Shown one piece after another: positions 49,270-59,836 of a stretch of DNA of 64,000 bases (positions within the stretch are counted from its first letter, which is position 1; each line of letters starts with the position of its first letter). The stretch spans positions 496,001-560,000 of the forward strand of contig NW_026570312.1 in assembly GCF_019649055.1 (NCBI RefSeq), given 5' to 3'. The DNA comes from Paramacrobiotus metropolitanus (taxonomy: Eukaryota > Tardigrada > Eutardigrada > Parachela > Macrobiotidae). Under the pieces are notes generated by a model. The model made no database searches and was not told the DNA's origin. It saw only the letters and a program-made list of their open reading frames with translations. The translations under genes were made by a program, and so were the position numbers.

Positions 49270-50520
49270 AAACATCTTAACGCGATAAGCGAAGTGTATA
49301 CTAAATCGTTCTGAACTTCTAAGAAGTTTTAATTTATGCAAGTTGCCCTGTTTGATTTTAGAGGGGGGAGGGTGGGGGTGCAATATATAAATTGACCTTG
49401 CCAAGCGTTACGTTACAGCTCTGACCTGGGTCAATATTTTTTCGGTTTATGCAGCCTGAGAACGTCATTGGTGACAGCGTCACAAAAAAAACAGAAACTT
49501 GATACATCAAGGTTCCCAACTGAAAAGCATCGGCAAAACAAATAAACAAACAAAAACAAATAAATAATAATTTTCAGCTTCATCCCGCGGAGGCCGGGGC
49601 TACTGCGTGCTCAGGAAAAACGGAAATACGAAACTGCTGATCGATCTCTGCATGGATTGCATAATAAATGGTATTTTCTTAATAGGCAATAGCCATCAAA
49701 ACAACAATATGCAAGCGCGGGCACACTACACAGATAAAATTTAAACATTGAAAAAACAACCAAAATCTCTGTCCCCAATCCCAAATTATTAATGCTTAAC
49801 AAAATGATCAGCGAAGAAAAGCGCTTACCTACTACCTACATACGTCCTAACCACAGCAGCCGGCATCCTAAGCCATCTTTATCCTTCAAAAAACGTGATA
49901 ACAATACCAAAACTCAACAGTTCCGGTTAAAGCCACGGCACAGCAACAAGCGCCCTTTTGAAGGTGCACTGCTCGCCCCGAGCGGTGGCTATGTTAGCGT
50001 GCTCCAACTATATACTGCAACCGCCCAAGATGGTGGTTAGCTACAAAAATGTTCCTGTTGATGGATTTTCCTGGAATAGCAGCAATGCTACAATCTTGTT
50101 TAAATGTTTACAGTTTACTTTTTATGTATTTCCTCCCGTTTATCCCCTTTTATGTCAAAAACTACCACCCAACGTGTTCATATTGTAGATTTACAGGGTA
50201 TAGCCTTATAGGTACTTAGCAATACCTATGACACCAATGTGGCAGCTACTCATGCAAAGTACGTGAACTGTTGGAATGTCAGTTTCTTATCGCTCAGAAT
50301 CCCCTGATTCACCCAACACAGGCATAAATCATCACAACTGGGTTGTTTTGGCTTTGTATTTACCATTTCATACATCTTAACTCCACAAATTTTAGCAGCC
50401 TGGCTTTGGCTAGTATGTACGACGTTATCCAGGGTTTCGGGACACTCGCAGTCTCGGCACTAGACGGTCTGTGTTAATCACGCGAGCTGGGCCTAGTTCC
50501 ATGCAAGAAAACAATTTCAA
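49270..50520. other. Intergenic DNA after the esterase, partly duplicated
   Basis: The first 60 bp ('cttctaagaagtttta') and 49790-50040 have diverged counterparts at 59567-59680 and 60880-61085, behind the esterase pseudogene. A 57-bp repeat fragment at about 49681-49735 ('ggcaatagccatcaaaaca') recurs at 51439-51495. No gene seen. Confidence 0.55.
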
Positions 50521-51528
50521 CTTCGATGCTGGCTTACGGAGACGACGTGATTGAATGGAACGCCGTGGATGTCTTGATCAACGGACAGCTTCATTATGGC
50601 CGCGTGATCAACGTGACGGAGACGGGGCTGATCATTGATTTCCAGTGCCCGCAACGGCGCTCGGAGCTGGTAGCGTACGGGAGCATCTTCCGCTGCGACC
50701 AGTGCTTCAGGCGCCCGACGGCGGACGCGCAGGTGCTGCTGCGGCGTCATCCCGACGGCGTCTGGATCTGGTATCCCGGGACAGTCGTCCCCGTTGACAG
50801 CTACCGCTACGAGGATTTTGAATTGGTGGACGTGCAACGGCCCTACGGTACCGTCCGCGAACTAGTCGGCCTTGAGCAAGTGCGCCCACCGCCCGCGGGC
50901 AAGGAGGGCGGCCTGCGGCTGGTGCAGCGAGGTGATTTTCTCATCCGCTCGTGTCCGCTGCCGGCCACGTTTGTGCCCAGCGATTGTCCAGTTCTGGGTG
51001 AAGTCTTCAATCGCGAAATGGATCAACGCCATGGGGGAGTGTTCCTTGGCATGGGTAACCTGGAGCTATACTGTACCTGCAGCGTGAGAGCTGTATTCCT
51101 GTGCCAGCCAAACTGTTGGTAAGCGGGGGGAGGGGGGATCGTCAGATCGGGCCCTGGTTAGGCCAGAAATATGCAGTTTGGTAATGCCGTTACACTCACG
51201 GTTACAGTACTAATACTGCATGTAATACTTTACTTCGCTTCGTCACTTAATTTTCGTAACTTAATTACTGGCCACTTACTTGCAAAACGATAAGCAGTTT
51301 GCGAAAAAGAAATGAACTACTAACCATTTTATGGTTTTAATGAACTACTATATGCACATTTTCCGGGTCCAAATTCAGAAAAATCTGATCTTTTGCAGAA
51401 ACACAGTATGCCATCGTAGTATACATATTTAAAGAAATAGGCAATAGCCATCAAATAACAAAAAGGCAAGCGCGGGCCAACTACATCACACTTCAAATTT
51501 AAAGAAATAATTTCAGCTGCTGACACTT

Positions 51529-52350
51529 AAGGTGAAAATACGGTAATTATAGAGCATGTTGGTTATGACGCATTTATTCTTTGGCACATCAGTGTATTAC
51601 GGTATTCTTTCTGATTTCAAAGAGCAGAATGATTTTGCTACCCAATGGTGTGCCATGACCAGCACAATACCGATTGACTCGCAGTAAACACCGGTCAGTA
51701 AACAAAAAGGTTTTCTTCGAACTGCATTCGACTCCTTCACATTTTCGATACCCCCTGAGCGAACATATTACGTGTTATAACATTAAGTAAAAAGTGTACG
51801 TTACAGATTTTTTGAAAAAAATTTCGGCTTTTCTTAATTCGATTTTAAAATTTTTAAAGTGCTATATCTTCTCTCAGAGTGGACTGATTTCTGTCGCTCT
51901 TTTTGCACTTTTGCTTTGGTGTGATTTTGAAACATTTAAGACGTTAATGATTGAACCATACACAACCATATTAATGCAGTAATGGAACAAACATGAATAC
52001 CCTGAAATAAATAACATGCTAACAGTACTGAAGTGAACGCACAAAGACTGTCTGCCTGACTACAGCCTGCGCGCGCAAGCGGCCACGTCTTGTGCGGCGT
52101 TGTGCAACTTGTGCTTCTGGACAGACATGACAGAACGGGTAGAGAGCAGTTGCGAGCCATACATCCTGTTCAGGGGAAAGAAAACACTTTCACGACACGG
52201 GTCCGGAGCAGTTTATCCCAGTTAGTTTTTGAATGGGTGATTGTTTTTCAACCGGACTTTTTTATAAAGTAGGTTATACTGTGACACATCAAATGAAAGT
52301 ATAACATACAATACTGAGACGAAGCAATTATTTACCGAATTTTCACCTTA
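51529..52350. mobile_element. piggyBac-like non-autonomous insertion with TTAA duplication
   Basis: It starts after TTAA with GGTGAAAATACGGTAATT and ends with AATTACCGAATTTTCACC-like sequence (actual right end 'ttaccgaattttcacc') followed by TTAA. The ends are inverted copies of each other. Removing the insert and one TTAA restores 'gctgacacttaaagggtgtgg', which matches the uninterrupted opposite arm ('gctgacactcaaagggcgtgg' as reverse complement of 54187-54213). No transposase ORF in its roughly 820 bp. Confidence 0.75.
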
Positions 52351-52663
52351 AAGGGTGTGGCAAAACAAAATTAATATTAGTAAGTACTAAGTAATACTGC
52401 ATGTTATTACAATGCCCTAGCGTTATACCCGCACAGGCTTTTTTATAAAATAAGAGCGTATCAGGAAAGTTTCACCTCTTGCAGAAACGTAGTATTTTGC
52501 CACATTATGATTAATGAAAATTTTCATGTGCAAACGTTAAAACGACACAGTAGAAAAACCATTTTGTAGCTGCTATTCTTTGCAGTAGTGCATACATACT
52601 ACATACTATGTAGTATGTACTGCACTGCACTAGCGTAGTACTCTAACAGCTGTTTGTATCAGT

Positions 52664-53771
52664 TTTTTTTACAAATTTCTTAACATATATTTCTTACACA
52701 ACCTCAGGAGAGTTCACTTATTACACAGCATCAACTGACTCATGCGGCCTAATCACAGAGAACATTTGATCTAAATTTGCTCCCATCGGTGCCGTTCCCA
52801 GGATAGATGCCGCATTGCCTCGTTGGATTTCGATGCTGATCCGCTGGCGCAGGAATTCTGTGGCCCGCTTTTCGCCGGTTTCCTCTTGAATCTTCTGTCC
52901 AACTACTGTCATCATGCGGGTTGCTTCTGGTCCGGGCGGTCCAACCGTCTCGAAGCCCAAGGCGCTGAAAAGGTAATTTGGAGTGATGTCCCGGTATTTT
53001 TCCGCCTTGCTTTGCTCGGCCTGTGCTGCCGCCGCTCCCGCACGTGTAGACGTTGCCACGATATGCGAAATGGCCATGGTGTTAACACACGTGGCATCCC
53101 ATGCCAACATTCGCCCTCTTTCCCATGGTGTCAGCGTAACGCCGTCAGGGCGCTTGTTATTTGTTGGGCAGATACCTAGTGGCTCCAATTCGCTTTCGAA
53201 GCCGGCGGAGGCGAGACTGCGCTTCCAAATAGCGTTCAGACATTTATGGGTAGGAATTCTTCCACGGCTTTTCTTGCAGCTGAGGGCGTGGTAGCCGCGG
53301 GCATCCGCCCAATCTCCGCAAACACAACGGTGTGGGGTAATGACCGGTGCTCCCAGGCGTAAGCCCACTGCGATTCTGACCGCGGAATCGGTGAGGAGAT
53401 TGCCCAGTGAGGCAGCTGGAAGTGCTCCCAGCCACGCTCCATTTTCCTTTGTGCTGACACCCAAGAACCGCGCTTGACCGGAGAGGTCATTCCCGATAGC
53501 CGTTTGCACCCGTTGCACGGTGCTTTCGACTATGGGTTCATCCCATACTTTCTGGAGTTTTCTCGCATTAGGGGGTGGGAGGTCGTTTTGGGTTGTTTCT
53601 TGCCACTCTGCAGCGGCATCCAGGCAGTACGTCTCCGGATGAAAATCAACGATCTCTGAAGTTAATGTAGCCACAGAGTAAGCCGAGGCCAGGAAAGCCG
53701 GAAGTGCAAGCTTCTCCAGACTTCTTATTCCGAGACCGCCTTTTGCAACCGGAAGGACATGTAATAATAAT
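52664..53771 (-). mobile_element. 5'-truncated non-LTR-type retroelement (C-terminal part of its RT-bearing ORF)
   Basis: A direct repeat of 11 bp (TTTGTATCAGT) lies at 52653-52663 and 53772-53782. On the minus strand the insert ends in a short poly(A). It carries an open frame from at least 53755 to the stop at 52721 (KGGLGIRSLEKLALPAFLAS, CVCGDWADARGYHALSCKK, KRPDGVTLTPWERGRMLAWD, FLRQRISIEIQRGNAASILG). This is a C-terminal domain I know from reverse-transcriptase-bearing proteins of many invertebrate genomes. The RT core itself is absent, so it is 5'-truncated, as is typical of target-primed insertions. The class within retroelements is unresolved. The remaining frame is intact over at least 317 codons, so the insertion is not very old. 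Confidence 0.7.
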
Positions 53772-54534
53772 TTTGTATCAGTACATGTAATAATAATAAA
53801 TCAGGAAATTCTCATATTTTGCCAAATGACAGTGTGCGACTACAGCACAGTCAAAAAACAATGAACTTTAATATTTATCACAAGTTTCGGGAGCACACTG
53901 CACACAGTGAGAAAAAGCAAAATCGAGAATGCAGTTACATTGCCAGTATGTGGTACGTACTGTACTGTTGCACTACTGCAAAGAATAGCAGCTACAAAAT
54001 GGTTTTTCTACTGTGTCGTCTTAACGTCTGCACATGAAAATTTTCATTAATCATAATGTGGCAAAATACCACGTTTCTGCAAGAGGTGAAACTTTCCTGA
54101 TACGCTCTTATTTTGTAAAAAGCCTGTGCGGATATAACGCTAGTGCATTGTAATAACATGCAGTATTACTTACTTTTTAATTGTGTTTTGGCCACGCCCT
54201 TTGAGTGTCAGCAGCTGAAATTATTTTTTAAATATAAGTACTACGGTGGTATACTATGTTTATGCCAAAGATCAGATTTTTCTGAATTGGGACCCGTAAA
54301 ATGTGTCCTGGTAAGTAACAATATACTTCGGAGGATTAAAATTTAGTAATTTGACATGCTGGGGAAAAATAAACTGAAAAGTGCAGTCTGCTGCTAATTA
54401 CCACGTAGCCGCGCGCTGCAGGGGCTACGAATGCGATCGGGCGGACGGAACGTGAAAGACAGTATACTGTGTAAGCGGTCGGAACGCGAGTAAGCGAAGT
54501 AGTCATAATTGGATAACTAGTTGAATAGTACTCT

Positions 54535-54712
54535 CAGCCGAGCGGCATCCGAAGGAAACCGAGAAACCGAAAATGCACCGATGGGGTAATCGAACGGCTA
54601 CGTGACACGTCGTTAGATCCGCGTAGGCAGTACCACTGCACCACGGAGCAAAGTGTTGAAAATCCTTGAAAGGCTTTGTCGCTGTACACGAGCCGCTTCT
54701 CTCCTCACAGTA
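54535..54712 (-). mobile_element. tRNA-derived SINE-like element, copy 1 (degraded)
   Basis: Related over about 175 bp to 57358-57532. On the minus strand it has CCGTGGTGCAGTGGTA (A-box-like) and GTTCGATTACCCC (decayed B box). The flanking 'gaaaggctttgtcgctgta' and 'aggaaaccgagaaaccg' are shared as well. Lies in the F-box gene intron. Confidence 0.6.
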
Positions 54713-54963
54713 CATATTAACTGGACAATAAGTGGGATAATAGTGGGAAGATAGACTCGTAACCGTACACTGTGCAATAACTGGTTGTTAACATTTTAAT
54801 GATATATAACGGATAACAGACTGAACTCCAGATTCGGTGTAATGTAATGATCGTAATGATAATGTGCAAAGCATTAACAAGCGATTAAATACGACCGACA
54901 GGAATCACGTATCCTTCCACTCGCCTGAACGAACATACTCGTAGACTAACACATACAGCGCAC

Positions 54964-55463
54964 AGTGGTAGAGGTCAATTACATTTGGGTAACCGTTGAG
55001 CGTCGGGTAACGGAGAAAAGCGTAAAAAACTATCCATGACTCAGCGAAAAAATTATCGTCCAATCGTAAGTCGAGTACGCTTCCGTGCCAAGAAAGAAAT
55101 TGAACACCGAAGTGAAACTGAAAAGCTCATATTTAATGCTGTAATGTGGTAAATGCGGTATTACGTCAAAAAAGTTAATTATGAGTTTTGGAATGTGACT
55201 CTGGGTCGTTGGATTTACTTTTGGCCCAAACACACACAAATTTTGTTGATCTGTGCAGAAGAGTTACGAGTTACTCGTAGTTTGGGTAATGGTTGCGCTT
55301 CGACGTCGAAGCGCAACGCTTACGCGGACAAGTAAGCTGAAAACCCATCCCAGATTTTGTGACTGCGAATCAGAATGTTTACTTGTTTACGCGCTGTTAC
55401 GTCACATTTTTCCCCGTTACTCGACGCGCAACGCTTACCCAAATGTAATTGACCTCCACCAGT
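54964..55463. mobile_element. TIR element of about 500 bp, copy 1
   Basis: The ends are inverted: 'gaggtcaattacatttgggt' at 54971 and its reverse complement ending at 55456, with further similarity outward and inward to about 40 bp. The centre has a perfect 26-bp palindrome (GTTGCGCTTCGACGTCGAAG..). No ORF. Copy 2 is 300 bp downstream. Confidence 0.75.
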
Positions 55464-55758
55464 AAACGCTAACTATGATAGCCTACGAGAACAACCATTG
55501 CCACATTCCATATGTGCACCATCGTAAGAGTTCTCATCAAGAACATGCAAACATGACAACGCATAAGCAGATGTGAATTAGGTAAGCTTGGAATGGGGGG
55601 AATCAGTGATCCACACGGCTGGTGCCGTCTTGTTGCGGCCTTTGGCTGGCACGCGCCATGCGGCCTCTGGCTGGCACGCGCTACCACACACGCGCACATC
55701 CGGCTAACTGGCACCGGCAGCATGCAGGCGGCTTGCAGGGATAATAGTAATAATTTAA

Positions 55759-56262
55759 TGGGCCAGGTCAATTGCATCTGGGTAACCATTGCGCGTCGGG
55801 TAACGGAGAAACGCGTAAAAAGCTGTCCATGACTCAGCGAAAAATTTATCGTCCAATCGTAAGTCGAGTACGCTTCCGTGGCAAGAAAGAAACTGAACAA
55901 CTGAAAAACTGAAGTGGAACCGAAAATTTTATTTTTGATGCTTTAATGTGGTACTACATCAAAAAAGTTAATTCTGAGTTTAGGAGTGTCAATCTGGGTC
56001 GTTGGATGCACTTTTGGTTCAAACAAACAAAAATTTTGTTGATCTGTGCAGGAGAGTTACGAGTTACTCGTAGTTTGGGTAACGGTTGCGCTTCGATTTC
56101 GAAGCGCAACGGTTACACGCACGGGTAAGCTGAAAACCCATCCCAGAATTGTGGTCTACCAATCAAATCGTTTACCTGCTTACGCGCCGTGACGTCATGA
56201 ATTTTTACCCGACTGCCGCTTGCGCGTCGCGTAAGACTTACACAGAGCAATTGACCTGGCCC
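55759..56262. mobile_element. TIR element of about 500 bp, copy 2
   Basis: Same family as 54964-55463 and same orientation. Ends are GGGCCAGGTCAATT and AATTGACCTGGCCC. The body shares 'atgactcagcgaaaaa', 'tatcgtccaatcgtaagtcg' and 'ttttgttgatctgtgcag'. The central palindrome has drifted to GCGCTTCGATTTCGAAGCGC. Differences throughout show the two copies are old relative to each other. Confidence 0.75.
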
Positions 56263-57357
56263 AATAATCAGTATGATTAATCCGGTAAAATTACACCGGT
56301 TTGTGGCTAAATGCTAAAATCCGATTAAATGAGAGATGATTGAATCAACTTGAATGTGATATTTTATGTGATGATAAAATCACTCACGTGGGGCGTGGGT
56401 ATCCCCAAGACAATGGTACAAGAATGGGAACTAAACGGCTCATGCTTATTATGTGTAATCCGGTTAAGTACTTTGTATAACGTTCGGTATTGAGCGATGC
56501 GATGGCTGAGGTAATGTAAGTTACTGTTGATTCTGACAGGAGAGCATCTGCATCACTGCAGCGAGAATTCAAGCCGATGCTACCACATCCCGTCAAACAG
56601 CGGTTACTGCGCGCAGTAATCTGCGGCTGCCGCCCGTGCTGTTGGTGGAGATCTTCCGGTCGCTGGACTCCATCGGGCGATGGCGCTGTCGACGCGTCTG
56701 TCCACTGTGGAACGCTCTTCTCACCACGGATGCCTACTTCCCCGAGGTCCGCGTGACCGGCAAGGGCGCGAATTATGGGGTGAAATTTCCCAATCGGGAT
56801 ATGTACTGGGTGGCGGCGTGCCTGCTGAAATGCCTCAGCAGCGCCACTAAGTTTGTGGTGGTGCACAAACTGCAGCTGTACGACGCTCGGCAACTCTCCG
56901 CACCGATCAACCACATCCTTAAACCGGGACGCCTGCCGGTGCTGGTGTTCGACGACTGCGACGTCGGCGGACGGACGGATCGTATCCAGGAGGTGATCAG
57001 CCGAACGGCTGATCTAGTCGTGCAGTGTGACTGCGACAGAGTGGTGTGGAAAAACTGCCGGCTCGCTAGATGACAATTTGACGGCGCTCGTGTCACATCA
57101 CTCACTCAACGTCCAGTCGCGTCAGCAGATGGAGCAACAGCTGTGGGATGTGTTCGAGAGGAATCTAGTGCTGGAGAAGCCGCTGGATCGTCAGCCCGTT
57201 GAGGATTGGATTGCGGAATACATTCCACGAATGGTGAATGGTCAGGGTGATTCGGAAGGCGATCAAATGATTTTGAAGGTACGAGCTGTTATTCTCCATG
57301 GCGGTGGCCACTGTGGCACGTGTGTATCTTTGTCATGATGTGATGTAGTAGCTGCGT

Positions 57358-57532
57358 CTGAGCAGGGCGCAATCCGAGGGAAACCGAGAAACGGCTGAAA
57401 AAGGCGCCGATGGGGGAATCGAACCCCGGCTACGTCGTAGATCCGCGTAGGCAGTACCACTGCACCACGGCGCAATACGTTGAAATCCTTTGAAAGATTT
57501 TGTCGCTGTACGTGAGCCGCTTCTCGCTTCAC
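57358..57532 (-). mobile_element. tRNA-derived SINE-like element, copy 2
   Basis: On the minus strand 57473-57403 reads as a tRNA-like unit: acceptor strand GCGCCG pairing with CGGCGC, D-like arm GCAG-TGGTA-CTGC, CTACG/CGTAG stem with an oversized (11-nt) loop, and a perfect B box GGTTCGATTCC in a CGGGG/CCCCC arm. TTTTT follows directly, a Pol III stop. The oversized anticodon loop and shared flanks with copy 1 argue against a working tRNA gene. Confidence 0.6.
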
Positions 57533-57649
57533 AAGCGCATTATTATAACCTAGCTAGATAGTAACATACAGATACAACAATCTGCCAGTTTGAGTTTGAT
57601 TTAAAATAAAGAGACATGTACTGTAAAATTCCCATGACGCTGTCACACC

Positions 57650-57790
57650 GAGCGGTTGCAATTGGTTCCAAACGCCGGAAGTACTGTACCTGAATTTCTT
57701 TCAGTTAGAATGTTCGGCTTCAAGGTTTTCGTAAAACACAAATTGTGGTATAGTGAAAATGGTTTCCACAAGAAGGTAGGTTACCAAAAG
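57650..57790. repeat. Dispersed repeat, copy 2
   Basis: Counterpart of 37355-37495, in the last intron of the F-box gene. Shares 'gcggttgcaattgg', 'cctgaatttctttcagtt' and 'tttccacaagaaggtaggtt'. Confidence 0.55.
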
Positions 57791-58257
57791 TGTAAATCCT
57801 CTACTTACGCTTGGAGCTATGCGCCGCCCAGGTAGTGAACAGAGTGCTAGTGTAAAAATTTCCCATATTGACCGGTGATCACGTTACTGTCTGCAGGCGC
57901 TGAACCAGTACCAAGAGTGCCGATCCTCGTGATTCCACGCGCTGCCGCCACAGGGAGTGGACGGCCTCTAATATTGTCGATGTGGATGTCCGTCAGCTGA
58001 ATACACTGACGGTGGCGTTTGTAGATAAACACCATCAGCCGGTGATTTTGAGCTAGCTGTTCAGCCAATAGCCAGCTTGGCGAGTAATTTTGTCTGTGCA
58101 ACAGTTGCAAGCCGCCTGTATGCTGCCGGTGTCATAGTTAGCCGGACGTGCGAGTGTATGCGACGACCTAGCATCAGCGCACGTCTCCAGAAACCCAAGA
58201 AATCTAAGACACAGTCACTTCCCGGATACGCTGATAGTCTCCCATCGATCGTCGTAG

Positions 58258-59566
58258 ATTACGCAAATGTACGGACTGGTGGTGGACCACGATCACATCC
58301 GGGATCAGCATCCTAACGGGATAGCTCCGAGAGGAGGCCTCTTTCCTTTTGCAGTGTACGTAAACACCCCATAATTGTTAAAACTGTAAAGAAGAAGTGC
58401 GAGCGTTGAGAGTTACGAGCCGTATATTGCCGCCCGTGGCCTTTACAAATTTGTTCGACCAAAACCAGCCTCTGACGTTAGAATCGGTGTGTGATTTGAT
58501 TGCCCGGCAGTTCCTGCTGACCAGCACCGGCTCCGGCCAGGTGTGCAGTCAGCCCAACTACGCGCTGGCGCAGCGTGTCATGCAGCGCTTCAACGTGACC
58601 AGCAGGGACGCACGCCAGCCGCTCTGTGGAAGCTCTTCCAAGTACATTGTTTGCATCAATATATAAGGGGCGAAACTAGGCATCTTCCACGGTTCCCCTG
58701 TACTGCTGCCGTCACCCGCCTGGAGTATGGAGTATACGGTTAAATCTGGCGCGGTACATAAGCGCCGTGTTCAGCCACAACGTCAAACTCCAGGCGGGTG
58801 ACGGCAGCAGTACAGGGGAACCGTGGAAGATGCCTGGTTTTGCCCCCTATATAAATATTCTCCTTTTAGTATAAAGATGAATTCGGTCAAAAGGATCGGA
58901 AGAGGGAGTCAGAGTTATTTGTCCACACTTTGCTGCGACTTTTACTTCCTCTAAATGAGCCATTTCGATCGTTTTCCAATCATCCCGAATCAGTGTATTG
59001 GATAATTTGCAGTTGGGCAGTGAATCCCAAATCGGCTATCCCGCTGCCAAGGAGGCCGCGTTCTACACTCAGCGCGGCCATCCGCCGGGTGGTTGGTATC
59101 CGTCCAGCCTGGTTTTCCGCATCACGTATACGACGCCGACACCGGCCTAGGTAAATTCCCTGGCTAACTGCTATTCACAGCAAAGGTCACCGGGGCTGTC
59201 TTCCAGGGGCATTTCACACGCTGGACATCCAGCACATCTTCGGCAATCCGTCGCCCTTTGGCGTACAACTGAACCCGGCGATGACCAACAGTATGAGGCA
59301 GATGCTGCGGCAAATGGCTAACAACGGGTAGGTATTGAACTTCCGTTTGAAGGAGAAAAACCTGACAAAGGTTCATATTATGATGCAGGCGGATGGCGGG
59401 CGCGGACTTCAGCCAGGGCGGCCGCTACATGGAGCTGAACCAGGCGGCGCAGTGGCAGTTCGGGACGCACAACATGGTCGAGATGATCCGCTTCTGGGAT
59501 GAGGTGGCCAATACGCCCTGTCTCGCCACCAACACCAGCCAACTCAACCGGTCGTCTGCAGCGTAG
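58258..59566 (+). pseudogene. Decayed partial carboxylesterase copy
   Basis: Corresponds to the last five exons of the esterase at 46443-49267 plus a remnant of the sixth from the end: 58258-58355 (internal deletion of about 50 bp), 58435-58640, 59013-59150, 59207-59327, 59389-59566. Lesions: the acceptor AG before the second block is changed to CG; a base is lost in the codons before its donor and the donor GGTATG is now AAGTAC; two extra bases (ACGTATACG) in the third block shift frame. The last two blocks are unbroken and have exactly the same lengths as in the gene (121 and 178 nt). The front half (signal peptide, Gly-Met repeat, GESAG) is absent. A MITE sits in one intron. Confidence 0.85.
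58667..58847. mobile_element. MITE inserted in an intron of the esterase pseudogene
   Basis: Flanked by TATATAA on both sides (58660-58666 and 58848-58854). The ends GGGGCGAAACTAGGCATC and GATGCCTGGTTTTGCCCCC are inverted, and the next 40 bp inward are perfectly complementary ('ttccacggttcccctgtact'). The intact gene has the uninterrupted site ('ttatataaatat' near 48550), which proves the insertion. No ORF. Confidence 0.85.
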
Positions 59567-59836
59567 TGAAACATCTTAACGCGAAAAGCACAATGCGCTG
59601 TGTATTGTCACAATACATAGAGAATCCGTATCCCAAACTTCTAAGAAGTTTTACGTAGTATTGCAAGTTACAGTACTTTACTTGGACTTTGAGGATGGTT
59701 AATACGAGCTAATAATACCCGTATAATAATAATTATATGAACTAACATATTCAAAAGTTAAGCGTCACGCGACAGCGCTGAGTTTTTCTAGCGATGCACC
59801 TATTGTAGTCAGTCTTGCAATTACTGGTACACAGAT

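Larger units (their letters stand above)
51353..54305. mobile_element. Long-inverted-repeat (foldback-like) element with nested insertions
   Basis: The left arm (51353-51528 plus 52351-52612) is the diverged reverse complement of the right arm (53945-54305). Matching words include 'taatactgcatgttattaca', 'gcgtatcaggaaagtttcac', 'gattaatgaaaattttcatg' and 'tttgtagctgctattctttg'. The left arm is interrupted by a piggyBac-like insertion (51529-52350) and a 57-bp repeat fragment flanked by 13-bp direct repeats. The interior (52664-53771) is a 5'-truncated retroelement with its own target duplication. No transposase of its own is present. Confidence 0.75.
50526..58056 (+). pseudogene. Tardigrade-type F-box family gene, split by TE-laden intron, probably decayed
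   Basis: Exon 1 (50526-51083) encodes the family N-terminal domain (VIEWNAVDVLINGQLHYGRV, ADAQVLLRRHPDGVWIWYPG). Exon 2 (56540-57278) encodes a F-box (LPPVLLVEIFRSLDSIGRWR then CRRVCPLWNALL), a leucine-rich-like middle and MEQQLWDVFERNLVLEKPLD. Exon 3 (57897-58056) gives ALNQYQEC and WTASNIVDVDVRQLNTLTV. Donor and acceptor phases match (0/0). F-box proteins recruit substrates to SCF ubiquitin ligases. I recognise this domain order from a family expanded in tardigrades (recalled, not searched). Exon 2 breaks frame between 57048 and 57075 (next to AAAAA) and exon 3 near 57920-57930; each has one base too many. The intron of about 5.5 kb holds a foldback element with nested insertions, a SINE-like copy and two TIR elements. 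The breaks could be assembly errors, but with this intron I favour a dying copy. Confidence 0.55.

Noticed and set aside
52342-54200. LTR retrotransposon formed by the repeats around the retroelement ORF
   Set aside because: The flanking repeats are inverted, not direct, so they cannot be LTRs; the ORF has its own 11-bp duplication and poly(A).
57403-57473. Functional tRNA gene
   Set aside because: The anticodon stem encloses about 11 nt instead of 7, the acceptor stem has a mismatch and the flanks are shared with a degraded second copy, which fits a SINE-like repeat better.
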